From an uncultured Frankiales bacterium (GTDB taxonomy: Bacteria > Actinomycetota > Actinomycetes > Mycobacteriales > SCTD01), in the NCBI GenBank assembly GCA_946479905.1, contig CAMLIA010000187.1, forward strand, positions 1-8,167: a stretch of 8,167 bases of DNA. Reading direction: 5' to 3'. The notes under the pieces are model-generated. The model worked only from the letters and a program-made list of their open reading frames with translations. It had not been told where the DNA came from and did not search any database. Within the stretch, counting starts at the first letter, position 1, and every line of letters begins with the position of its first letter. Position numbers and translations under genes: made by a program. Positions 1 through 5,604 of this stretch are shown here, in pieces.

Positions 1-1232
1 GCGAGCCCGGTCAGCGGGTCGTGCTGGGAGTCGTGGTCGAGCTGCTCGACCAGGCGGCTGTTCGACAGCGCCGCGCCGGCGTGCCGCGCGAGCATCTGCA
101 GCAGCAGCGCGTCGTCGTTGTTGAAGGTGTTGACCTCGCCCTGCCGGTTCGCGACGACCAAGACGCCCTGCAGGTCCTGCTCACCGCGCACCGCCGCGAG
201 CACGGCGTCGCGCACCCCGAGCTGACGGAGCAGCTGCGACCCCGACGGGTGCCGGACACCGGACCGCAGCACCAGCGGCTTGTCGTCCTCCAGCGCCCGG
301 CGCAGCACCGCCGGCGCCTCGTCCGACAGCACCTCCAGCACCGACAGCCCGTCCTCGCGCAGGTCCGACAGGTGCCAGGTGCCGGTCAGCGCGTCCAGGA
401 CGTACAGCGTGGCCCGGTCCGCGCGCAGCACCTGCGCGGTGCGCCGCAGCACCGTGCGGGCGACGTCCTGGCCGTGCCGGGTGCGGCCGAGCTCGTCGGC
501 GAAGTCGTTCAGCACCCGGACGTTGGTGATCTGCGCCCGCAGCGTCGCGAGCCGCGCGAAGGCGTAGAGGTAGAGCGCCATCACCATCGAGATCGGTACG
601 ACGAACCAGGGCGAGAGCGTCAGGGCGGCGACGCACACCAGGCCGGCCGTGACGCACCCGGCGGCACTGAGCAGGCAGGTGCCGAGGAAGCGCAGCGCGC
701 GGGTCAGGTCGAGCTCGCGGCTGGTCGCCGCGATGACGATGTTGACCGCGAGGCTGTCGATGAGGGCGGCGGTCAGGGAGGCCGCTCCGGCGCTCACCGC
801 CATCCGGGCGGGGGAGGCCTGCAGGTGGCCGTCCAGGCTGGTGAAGACCAGGGCGGCCGCGGCGACGTCGCAGGTCCAGAGCGCGAGGTTGAAGGCGAGC
901 TTCAGGGGCCGCTGCCGGCGCACCACGATGAGGACCAGGCCGCCGCCGAGCAGCCGGGCCGCGACGAGCTCCAGCGGGTGGAGGAAGAACAGGCCCACGG
1001 TCAGGGTCAGCTCGGCGAGCGACACCGAGTGGGCGTTCTTGCCGAGCTCGACGTGCATGACGACCGCCTCGCCGACGGCGAAGGCGACGGCGACCAGCAC
1101 GAGGGCGATCGCGCCGTCGGACGGTGTGAACGTCTGGTCGAGCAGGCCGACGTCGATGCTGATCCCGATGGCCAGCAGGGCCGAGATGAGCAGCAGCACC
1201 GACCGCACGGGGTTCGGTGCCGGGCTGCCCAC
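1..1232 (-). CDS. Membrane-anchored GAF-GGDEF protein, probable diguanylate cyclase (C-terminus outside window)
   Basis: The 410 visible codons start at GTG 1232, which is preceded by AGGAGG at 1240-1245 with 7-nt spacing. Residues ~10-230 form a multi-helix hydrophobic N-terminus (clear segments near 11-30, 41-60, 74-104, 115-131, 145-170, 180-225), a likely membrane sensor domain that I cannot assign to a named MASE type. Residues ~245-393 read as a GAF domain, following the stretch LNDFADELGRTRHGQDVA. The last residues, DSQHDPLTGL, match the D-x-LTGL opening of a GGDEF domain. The family makes cyclic di-GMP from two GTP at the inner membrane. The GGEEF active site lies beyond the window, so activity, and any following EAL phosphodiesterase domain, cannot be judged. 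The gene stands alone, 156 nt downstream of the protease stop on the same strand, behind a large inverted repeat that may regulate it. Confidence 0.88.
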   Translation of the reverse strand, partial: MGSPAPNPVRSVLLLISALLAIGISIDVGLLDQTFTPSDGAIALVLVAVAFAVGEAVVMHVELGKNAHSVSLAELTLTVGLFFLHPLELVAARLLGGGLVLIVVRRQRPLKLAFNLALWTCDVAAAALVFTSLDGHLQASPARMAVSAGAASLTAALIDSLAVNIVIAATSRELDLTRALRFLGTCLLSAAGCVTAGLVCVAALTLSPWFVVPISMVMALYLYAFARLATLRAQITNVRVLNDFADELGRTRHGQDVARTVLRRTAQVLRADRATLYVLDALTGTWHLSDLREDGLSVLEVLSDEAPAVLRRALEDDKPLVLRSGVRHPSGSQLLRQLGVRDAVLAAVRGEQDLQGVLVVANRQGEVNTFNNDDALLLQMLARHAGAALSNSRLVEQLDHDSQHDPLTGL

Positions 1233-1239
1233 GGGTGCT

Positions 1240-1245
1240 CCTCCT
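1240..1245 (-). promoter_or_regulatory. Shine-Dalgarno site of the GAF-GGDEF gene
   Basis: The minus strand reads AGGAGG followed by 7 nt and then GTG. This near-perfect site fixes the GTG at 1232 as the start and gives an N-terminus that runs straight into the first membrane helix. Confidence 0.8.
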
Positions 1246-1277
1246 GCTCTGGGATGACGGCCGCGGGGGGAGACGGA

Positions 1278-1329
1278 CGAAGTGCGAGGTCGATGACCCT
1301 CTGCAGGGTCACCGATCCCTCGCACTTCG
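1278..1329. repeat. Nested inverted repeat (cruciform or hairpin) between protease and GGDEF genes
   Basis: The outer arms are CGAAGTGCGAGG (1278-1289) and CCTCGCACTTCG (1318-1329), 12 of 12 complementary. The inner arms are TGACCCT (1294-1300) and AGGGTCA (1305-1311), 7 of 7, around a CTGC loop, and the segments joining the two sets pair partly. The whole could fold into a stem of about 24 bp. It lies 60-111 nt after the protease stop, so it could be its terminator. It also lies 46-97 nt upstream of the GGDEF start, so it could equally be an operator or 5' leader structure. No T-run follows on the minus strand. The rest of the 156-nt gap (1233-1388) shows no gene and no clear promoter hexamers. 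Confidence 0.7.
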
Positions 1330-1388
1330 CCCATAGTCCGTTTGTGCTGTTGTGTCGCTGTCAGCAGTTCAGCTGTTGCCGCGCGGCA

Positions 1389-2888
1389 CTAGTTCCAGGT
1401 CGCGCCCATCCAGACGTCGCCCGACCAGGTGCTGCCGGACCAGGTGGACCCGCTCCAGGTGCTGCCGGACCAGGTCGAGCCGCTCCAGGTGGAGCCCGAC
1501 CAGGTCGAGCCGGACCAGGTGCTGCCGGACCAGGTCGAGCCGCTCCAGGTGCTGCCGGACCAGGTCGAGCCGCTCCAGGTGCTGCCGCTCCAGGTGCTGC
1601 CGGACCAGGTGGACCCGCTCCAGGTGCTGCCGGACCAGGTGGAGCCGTTGAAGACCCCGCCGCTCCACGTGCTGCCGTTCTCCTCGGCGGCGGCGATCGC
1701 CGCGGACGACCAGGTGCTGCCGAAGATGTCCTTCTCCCCGGTCAGCGAGACGCCGTTGAGGGCCACGTGGTTGCTGCCGCGGGCGCCCTCGAGGGAGCCG
1801 TTGCCGCTGCTCGCCGGGTAGGTCTGCGTCGCGTAGCTCGGCGTCGGGGCGTTGAGCGCCGCCGGGAGCTGGATCAGGCCGGCGCCGACGAAGTTCGGGT
1901 TCGGGCTGCTGATGCGGGCGGCGGTGCCCGTGAACAGCGCCTTCACCTGGTCGGGCGTCAGGTTCGGCCGGACGCTGAGCAGGTCAGCGGCTGCACCGGA
2001 GACCATCGCGGCCGCCTGTGAGGTGCCCGAGCCGCGCAGGAAGCGGCCGCCGAAGATGGCGTTCGGGTACTGGGTCGCCAGCACCGAGCCGGGCGAGAGC
2101 AGGCCGTAGACGTAGGCGCCGGGGGCGACGAGGTCGACGTGCCGGCTGCCCGTGCCGCGCTGCGAGAACGACGCGACGGTGTCGTCCGCCGTGGCGACGG
2201 TCCCGACCGGGTCGGACGCGCCGACGGCCAGCAGGTAGGGGTCGATCGCCGGGTCGGCGACCACGTTGGTGGCCGTGCCGTCGTTGCCGCCGGAGACGAC
2301 GACCACGATGCCCTTGCGCCAGGCGACCTCAGCCGCGTGCGCCAGCGGGTCGAGCTGGTAGGACTGGACCGCGTTGGTGCCCAGCGACAGGTTGAGGACC
2401 CGGATGTTCATCCCGGGGTCGTGGGCGTGCTGCACGACCCAGTCGATGCCGGCGATCATCTGCGAGACGTCGGCGGCACCGGTGGAGGCGCCGACCTTGA
2501 CGCTGACGATGCGTGCGTTCGGGGCGACGCCCTGGTAGCCACCGGCGGTCTCGTCGTTGCCGGCGATGATGCCGGCCATCGCGGTGCCGTGGCCGTAGCC
2601 GTCGACGAAGGCCTTGTCGGGGTTCTGCGAGTCGAACGACAGGTCCGGCCCGTAGAGCAGCTTGTTCGAGCCGGTGAGGCCCGGGACCGGCGTGACACCG
2701 GTGTCGAGGACGGCGACGTCGATCCCCTGGCCGTTGGCGCCGGCGTTCCAGGCGGCCGGCGCACCGATGACCTGGTCGATGGCGGCCATGTCGGGCAGCG
2801 GGGCGACGGCGCTCGAGGCGGGCCAGGCCACGGCTCCTGCGCCCACGACGGCCAGTGAGACCGCCAGGCGGAGAGTGGTTCGGCGCAT
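1389..2888 (-). CDS. Secreted subtilisin-like (S8) serine protease with C-terminal STWSG repeats
   Basis: This 499-aa protein starts at ATG 2888, with GAGGAG at 2897-2902 and 8-nt spacing. Residues 1-29 are a signal peptide (MRRTTLRL, hydrophobic core, cleavage likely after AVA); the RR is a weak Tat hint only. The S8 catalytic domain covers ~34-345. Its triad is visible: Asp62 in VAVLDTGV, His100 in [10 protein letters not shown], Ser290 in [10 protein letters not shown], with the oxyanion Asn202 in SGGNDG. The catalytic domain begins almost directly after the signal peptide, so the usual I9-type propeptide of about 60-100 residues is missing. A linker (~346-415) holds isolated STWSS and STWSG units, and residues 416-490 are 15 perfect STWSG pentapeptides, ending in DVWMGATWN. 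There is no LPxTG sorting signal. It should act outside the cell; the substrate is unknown. Family assignment is firm; the repeat function (surface binding or beta-solenoid) is inference. Confidence 0.95.
   Translation of the reverse strand: MRRTTLRLAVSLAVVGAGAVAWPASSAVAPLPDMAAIDQVIGAPAAWNAGANGQGIDVAVLDTGVTPVPGLTGSNKLLYGPDLSFDSQNPDKAFVDGYGHGTAMAGIIAGNDETAGGYQGVAPNARIVSVKVGASTGAADVSQMIAGIDWVVQHAHDPGMNIRVLNLSLGTNAVQSYQLDPLAHAAEVAWRKGIVVVVSGGNDGTATNVVADPAIDPYLLAVGASDPVGTVATADDTVASFSQRGTGSRHVDLVAPGAYVYGLLSPGSVLATQYPNAIFGGRFLRGSGTSQAAAMVSGAAADLLSVRPNLTPDQVKALFTGTAARISSPNPNFVGAGLIQLPAALNAPTPSYATQTYPASSGNGSLEGARGSNHVALNGVSLTGEKDIFGSTWSSAAIAAAEENGSTWSGGVFNGSTWSGSTWSGSTWSGSTWSGSTWSGSTWSGSTWSGSTWSGSTWSGSTWSGSTWSGSTWSGSTWSGSTWSGSTWSGDVWMGATWN
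1419..1643 (-). repeat. Tandem array of fifteen 15-bp units encoding STWSG
   Basis: Fifteen in-frame 15-bp units encode residues 416-490 of the subtilase. Every unit gives STWSG, but the DNA differs between units. Both serine positions switch between TCN and AGC codons, while Trp (TGG) and Thr (ACC) codons do not change. Some two-unit (30-bp) blocks are exact copies: 1434-1463 matches 1599-1628, and 1524-1553 matches the adjacent 1554-1583. This points to growth by duplication of blocks larger than one unit. Confidence 0.95.
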
Positions 2889-2896
2889 GTGTAGGG

Positions 2897-2902
2897 CTCC
2901 TC
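2897..2902 (-). promoter_or_regulatory. Shine-Dalgarno site of the subtilase gene
   Basis: GAGGAG on the minus strand, 8 nt before ATG 2888. It supports the start that yields a complete signal peptide. Confidence 0.75.
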
Positions 2903-2934
2903 ACGCAACGTGCTCGTCGGGTAACAGTCCGCAA

Positions 2935-2952
2935 AGAGTGCCCGGCCACTCT
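2935..2952. promoter_or_regulatory. Inverted repeat upstream of subtilase, possible operator
   Basis: AGAGTG (2935-2940) and CACTCT (2947-2952) form perfect 6-bp arms around CCCGGC, 47-64 nt upstream of the protease start, where a promoter or operator is expected. No convincing -10/-35 pair was found beside it, so a regulatory role is inference. The wider gap 2889-3156 contains no gene. Confidence 0.35.
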
Positions 2953-3014
2953 GTGTAGCGACATAGTCACTTCGAGTCGTTCACAGACAGCAATCGCCGC
3001 GTGGGGGAACCGGT

Positions 3015-3071
3015 CCGAACCGGTGGGGCGAGACTGAGGGTGACGGTCTGGGCGGGTTCCACCCGGTTCGG
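3015..3071. repeat. Imperfect inverted repeat in the intergenic gap
   Basis: CCGAACCGGTGG (3015-3026) pairs with CCACCCGGTTCGG (3059-3071) with one bulged base, separated by 32 nt. The left arm lies within a direct duplication of GAACCGGT (3007-3014 and 3017-3024), and ACCGGT is itself a palindrome. The role is unknown; it could be a secondary terminator for the minus-strand DUF2306 gene or a protein-binding cluster. Confidence 0.45.
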
Positions 3072-3118
3072 TCGGCCTTGGGCGGCCGAGGTCGTCGCGG
3101 TTTGTCCGTGTCCGGAGG

Positions 3119-3152
3119 GGCGGTCGGGGCACGTCCGTGTGCCCCGACCGCC
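3119..3152 (-). terminator. Strong hairpin after the DUF2306 gene, probable terminator
   Basis: Arms GGCGGTCGGGGCAC (3119-3132) and GTGCCCCGACCGCC (3139-3152) are 14 of 14 complementary around a 6-nt loop. The hairpin begins 4 nt after the minus-strand stop at 3157. There is no T-run after it. Position and stability support a termination role. Confidence 0.75.
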
Positions 3153-3156
3153 GGGC

Positions 3157-3663
3157 TCAGGTCGGCGGGTGATGTGCACATCCTGTGACCGGCCGTGCCC
3201 GCTGCGCTGTCGCGTTCCCGACAAACCGGACGATCGTCACCGCTGCCAGGCCGAGGACCGCGCACGCGGTGGCGGCGCCCAGTGGCTGGTGGACCACCGT
3301 CCGCGGGATCAGCCGGACGGGTACGGCCACTGCGCCGGCGAAGGCGCCGAGCAGGCCGCCGTAGGAGCCGAGCGCCCAGCCGCGGTGGCCGCGCACGTCG
3401 CCCTGCCGCGCTGCTCGCCACGCCATCGTGAGGCTGACGAAGGTGAACGCGGACAGGCCGTGGATCCACGACAACCGTCCCGGGTGGAGCCGGGTGATGC
3501 CGAACGAGCTCAGCACGACCCAGTACATCAGCACCATCCAGACCCGTCCCAGCCGGCGGTGCGCCCGGGTGCCCTTGCGCCTGGTCACCATGACCGTGCC
3601 GAGCAGCAGGGCCAGCACCGCCCCGCCGGCGTGCGCCGCGATGAGGAGGGTCCAGCCGTCCAT
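3157..3663 (-). CDS. DUF2306-type small integral membrane protein
   Basis: The 168-aa product has about five hydrophobic segments (near 5-26, 41-55, 68-82, 99-118, 129-148). The conserved polar positions resemble DUF2306 proteins: an N-terminal HAGG (His11), RRKGTRAHRRLGR after helix 1, WIHGLS before helix 3, and a G-x-x-RGHRGWA loop before helix 4. The biochemical role of this family is not established. I chose ATG 3663 because GGAG (3670-3673) precedes it by 6 nt. ATG 3675 and TTG 3687 are in frame but lack a binding site, and TTG 3687 lies inside the palindrome. The gene is divergent from a TetR regulator over 56 bp and is probably its target. A hairpin follows the stop directly. Confidence 0.8.
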   Translation of the reverse strand: MDGWTLLIAAHAGGAVLALLLGTVMVTRRKGTRAHRRLGRVWMVLMYWVVLSSFGITRLHPGRLSWIHGLSAFTFVSLTMAWRAARQGDVRGHRGWALGSYGGLLGAFAGAVAVPVRLIPRTVVHQPLGAATACAVLGLAAVTIVRFVGNATAQRARPVTGCAHHPPT

Positions 3664-3682
3664 GACACGCTCCATGAATCGA

Positions 3683-3707
3683 AACAACGTTATAGAAAAA
3701 CGATGTT
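3683..3707. promoter_or_regulatory. Palindromic operator in the TetR/DUF2306 divergent promoter
   Basis: AACAACGTT (3683-3691) and AACGATGTT (3699-3707) are inverted half-sites matching at 8 of 9 positions, separated by 7 bp. The region is strikingly AT-rich for this genome. On the minus strand TATAAC (3689-3694), a 5/6 match to the -10 consensus, lies inside the palindrome about 26 nt upstream of the DUF2306 start. On the plus strand TATAGA (3691-3696) is a weaker -10 candidate for the TetR gene. No good -35 was found for either. A repressor bound here would shut both promoters, the usual TetR autoregulatory layout. Confidence 0.6.
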
Positions 3708-3719
3708 ACGGTTCGGGGT

Positions 3720-4301
3720 GTGGGACGTGTCAAGACGTACGACGAGGCGCTGCGCCGGCGGCTGCTCGACGAGGCGGGCCGGTTGCTGACCGCTGAGGGT
3801 GTCGGAGCGCTGACGCTGCGCCGGGTGGCCGCGGCTGCCGACACCTCGACGACCGCCGTCTACGACCTGTTCGGCGACAAGGACGCGCTGCTCACCGCGA
3901 TGTACCGCGAGGGGTTCTTGCGGCTCGGCCGGGCGCTGACCCGGGCCCGCACGGGGATGCCCCTCGAGGCGCTCGGCCACGTCGGCATGGCCTACCGCAA
4001 GGCCGCGCTGGCGACGCCGCACCTCTACGGGCTGATGTTCGGCCGGACCGCCCCGGACGCCGAGGCGAAGGAGGTCGCGGACGCGGCGTTCGCACCGCTG
4101 GTGGCCTGCGTGCAGGCGGCGATGGACAGCGGCGACCTGCGGGCAGGTGACGCCGAGGTGGTGGCGACCTACCTGTGGGCGGTCTCGCACGGGATGGTGA
4201 GCCTGGAGCTCGCCGGGCTGCTCGCCGGCACCGTGGCCGAGCGCACCGCGGCCTACCGCGACGCGCTGGTTGCTGGCGCGGTCCCCTGGCTGGCCGGGTA
4301 G
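3720..4301 (+). CDS. TetR-family transcriptional regulator with WHG-type C-terminal domain
   Basis: The 193-aa length is normal for the family. The N-terminal DNA-binding domain covers ~8-55, with the helix-turn-helix at ~31-51 (LTLRRVAAAADTSTTAVYDL, followed by FGDKDALL). The ligand-binding half carries ATPHLYGLMFGR (98-109) and YLWAVSHGMVSLEL (151-164), the pattern of the TetR WHG C-terminal domain. The start is GTG 3720; only a weak G-rich stretch (3715-3718) precedes it, and an in-frame stop at 3693 limits the frame. The protein probably dimerises on the palindrome at 3683-3707 and represses itself and the divergent DUF2306 gene. The ligand is unknown. The lipoprotein gene follows after 9 nt and may be co-transcribed. 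Confidence 0.92.
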   Translation: MGRVKTYDEALRRRLLDEAGRLLTAEGVGALTLRRVAAAADTSTTAVYDLFGDKDALLTAMYREGFLRLGRALTRARTGMPLEALGHVGMAYRKAALATPHLYGLMFGRTAPDAEAKEVADAAFAPLVACVQAAMDSGDLRAGDAEVVATYLWAVSHGMVSLELAGLLAGTVAERTAAYRDALVAGAVPWLAG

Positions 4302-4310
4302 ACCGGACAG

Positions 4311-4952
4311 GTGCGCGCCGCCCTCCTCGTCCTGCTGCTGCTCGTCGCCGGCTGCCGGCCCGAGGCTCCCGCGACGGCGCGCCCGACGGTGCGTCCGACG
4401 GTGACCCCGACGCCGACGCCGACGCCGGCGCCGAGCGTGACGCGGCCGCGGCCGGGGCCGGTCGTGGTCCGGTACCGCGTCGAGGGGCCGGCCTCGTTCG
4501 TCGCGGTCGTCGACCGGACGCTGCACGACCCGCGCGGCTGGCAGCGCGCCGGCTTCCGGCTCGTGCACGACGACACGGCCGCCTTCCGGGTCGTGCTCGT
4601 CGAGGCGGACGACGCCCAGCGGCTGTGCCGTCCCTACGACGTCTACCGCAAGTACTCCTGCCAGAACGGCCCGGTCGTCGTCCTCAACGCCGACCGCTGG
4701 CGGCACGCGACGCCCAAGTGGACGGGCACCCTGACGGCGTACCGCCAGATGCTCGTCAACCACGAGTTCGGGCACCTCCTCGGGCTGCACCACCCCGCCC
4801 GGCAGTGCCCGCGGCCGGGGGTGCGGGCGCCGGTGATGGCGCAGCAGAGCACCGAGCTCGACGGCTGCCTGCCCAACCCGTGGCCGCTGCCGTCGGAGAT
4901 CGCGCGGGCGGCCCAGCACGACCTGCCGCTGGCCCCGCCGGCGATGCCCTGA
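4311..4952 (+). CDS. DUF3152 zinc-metalloprotease-like lipoprotein
   Basis: This 213-aa product starts at GTG 4311, 9 nt after the TetR stop, with only a weak GGAC upstream. Residues 1-15 are a lipoprotein signal peptide ending in the lipobox VAGC, with Cys15 the lipidation site. A Thr/Pro-rich linker (~21-49) leads to the DUF3152 domain (~51-200). The conserved features are HDPRGW (72-77), the zinc motif HEFGHLLGLHH (151-161), which satisfies HExxHxxGxxH (ligands His151, His155, His161, catalytic Glu152), APVMAQQ (173-179), whose Met176 could be the Met-turn, and the NPWP end motif (189-192). Four further cysteines (106, 117, 166, 186) could form two disulfides outside the cell. It should sit on the outer face of the membrane. 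The fold inference is strong; the substrate and actual protease activity are unknown. Confidence 0.88.
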   Translation: MRAALLVLLLLVAGCRPEAPATARPTVRPTVTPTPTPTPAPSVTRPRPGPVVVRYRVEGPASFVAVVDRTLHDPRGWQRAGFRLVHDDTAAFRVVLVEADDAQRLCRPYDVYRKYSCQNGPVVVLNADRWRHATPKWTGTLTAYRQMLVNHEFGHLLGLHHPARQCPRPGVRAPVMAQQSTELDGCLPNPWPLPSEIARAAQHDLPLAPPAMP

Positions 4953-4984
4953 CGGGTGTGTCGTCCGCGCGAGAGCGGGAAGCC

Positions 4985-5000
4985 ACCTCGTGAAGGAGGT
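4985..5000 (+). promoter_or_regulatory. Consensus Shine-Dalgarno within a possible small hairpin
   Basis: AAGGAGGT (4993-5000) is a full consensus site 6 nt before ATG 5007, and decides that start over an upstream GTG at 4956. ACCTC (4985-4989) could pair with GAGGT (4996-5000) around a 6-nt loop and mask the site. The stem is only 5 bp, so an effect on translation is uncertain. Confidence 0.55.
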
Positions 5001-5006
5001 AGCGAG

Positions 5007-5222
5007 ATGCCAGCCAACGTGAAGAACGAGAAGCAGTACGAAGCCCTGAAGGACAAGGGGATGTCGAAGGAGCGCGCAGCGAAGATCGCGAACTCCCCGA
5101 ACGCCTCCCACAACGGCGGCAAGGCGTCCGGCAAGGGCGGCTCGAGCCATCAGGGCGGCACGACCGCGCAGCACAAGGCCGCCGGCCGCAAGGGCGGCAA
5201 GGCGACAGCGAGCAAGAGCTGA
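5007..5222 (+). CDS. Small basic Gly/Lys-rich protein, DUF7218-like N-terminus
   Basis: This 71-aa, strongly basic protein starts at ATG 5007 behind AAGGAGGT. Residues ~6-29 (NEKQYEALKDKGMSKERAAK and onward) form a predicted helix pair that resembles the N-terminus of small actinobacterial proteins I remember as DUF7218. Residues ~36-71 are low-complexity and rich in Gly, Lys and Ser, with a KGG-type motif in AAGRKGGKAT. There are no membrane helices or signal peptide. The composition suggests a cytoplasmic nucleic-acid-associated or stress protein; the function is not known. Its stop TGA overlaps the next start (TGATG), so the two are translated as a coupled pair. Confidence 0.8.
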   Translation: MPANVKNEKQYEALKDKGMSKERAAKIANSPNASHNGGKASGKGGSSHQGGTTAQHKAAGRKGGKATASKS

Positions 5223-5491
5223 TGGCCAGCCAGCGGCAGGTCAGCGCCGCCAGGAAGAACGTCAAGAAGGCGCAGGCCGGCGCGCGGGCGAAGAAGTCCA
5301 TCGCCTCGATGCCGAAGGCGACCCGCACCGCCCTGGGCAAGCAGGGCGCGGCGGTGGCGCAGCGCAAGCGCACCGGCGCCAAGGGGCCCAAGACGCGGGC
5401 GGAGCTGTACGAGATGGCCAAGAAGCGCGATCTCCCCGGCCGCTCCAAGATGGGCCGCGACGAGCTGGCGAAGGCCCTCGGCCAGACCTGA
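5222..5491 (+). CDS. Small Lys/Arg-rich protein with Rho_N/SAP-like C-terminal helices
   Basis: The 89-aa protein starts at ATG 5222, one base inside the preceding stop, with no good binding site of its own, so translation probably depends on coupling. Residues 1-55 are a basic Ala/Lys/Arg-rich tail resembling histone-like extensions. Residues ~57-87 (KTRAELYEMAKKRDLPGRSK, then MGRDELAKALG) match the short helix-extended-helix pattern of Rho N-terminal/SAP-type modules, which bind nucleic acid or partner proteins. Its partner upstream is also small and basic, so joint action on DNA or RNA is plausible but unproven. A 14-bp palindrome follows the stop. Confidence 0.82.
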   Translation: MASQRQVSAARKNVKKAQAGARAKKSIASMPKATRTALGKQGAAVAQRKRTGAKGPKTRAELYEMAKKRDLPGRSKMGRDELAKALGQT

Positions 5492-5500
5492 GGGGGCGCC

Positions 5501-5514
5501 GCGCACGCGTGCGC
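5501..5514. terminator. 14-bp GC palindrome after the small-protein pair, possible terminator
   Basis: GCGCACGCGTGCGC is a perfect palindrome starting 9 nt after the stop at 5491. A perfect palindrome needs a few central bases unpaired to form a hairpin, and there is no T-run, so termination is only likely. Confidence 0.4.
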
Positions 5515-5518
5515 CGGC

Positions 5519-5569
5519 GATCTTTGTGGCCCGCCCACGCTCAGCGCTGGCGCCCGGGCCGCAAAGATC
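5519..5569. repeat. 51-bp palindrome-ended element, copy A
   Basis: It starts GATCTTTGTGGCCC (5519-5532) and ends GGGCCGCAAAGATC (5556-5569), complementary at 13 of 14 positions. It has exactly the same length as copy B at 5605-5655 and matches it at 41 of 51 positions by eye. Differences concentrate in the loop, while the ends and an inner ACGCTCA are kept. No flanking target duplication is visible. It lies between two plus-strand genes and could act as a terminator, a REP-like element or a protein-binding site. Confidence 0.8.
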
Positions 5570-5604
5570 ACGGTCGGCCGGCCTGAGCGTCGCCTCCCCC
5601 GCGC

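Noticed and set aside
1419..1643. CRISPR-like short repeats
   Set aside because: The units are contiguous 15-mers without spacers and are perfectly in frame with the subtilase, so they are coding repeats.
21..2021. A 666-codon open frame on the plus strand across the GGDEF and protease genes
   Set aside because: The translation is low-complexity, rich in Arg, Gly, Ala and Gln, with no domains. The minus strand carries clear GAF/GGDEF and S8 coding with ribosome binding sites.
2962..2968. CATAGTC shared by the regions upstream of the protease (2962-2968) and the GGDEF gene (1332-1338)
   Set aside because: Seven bases shared once are close to chance, the distances to the two starts differ (73 and 99 nt), and no matching -35 element is seen.
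3690..5174. A 494-codon open frame on the minus strand across TetR, the lipoprotein and the first small gene
   Set aside because: It is an antisense shadow caused by high GC. The plus strand encodes three recognisable proteins there and this translation matches no family pattern.
5007..5491. Toxin-antitoxin module
   Set aside because: Two overlapping small genes suggest it, but both proteins are basic, neither resembles a toxin fold, and no operator-like palindrome lies in front.
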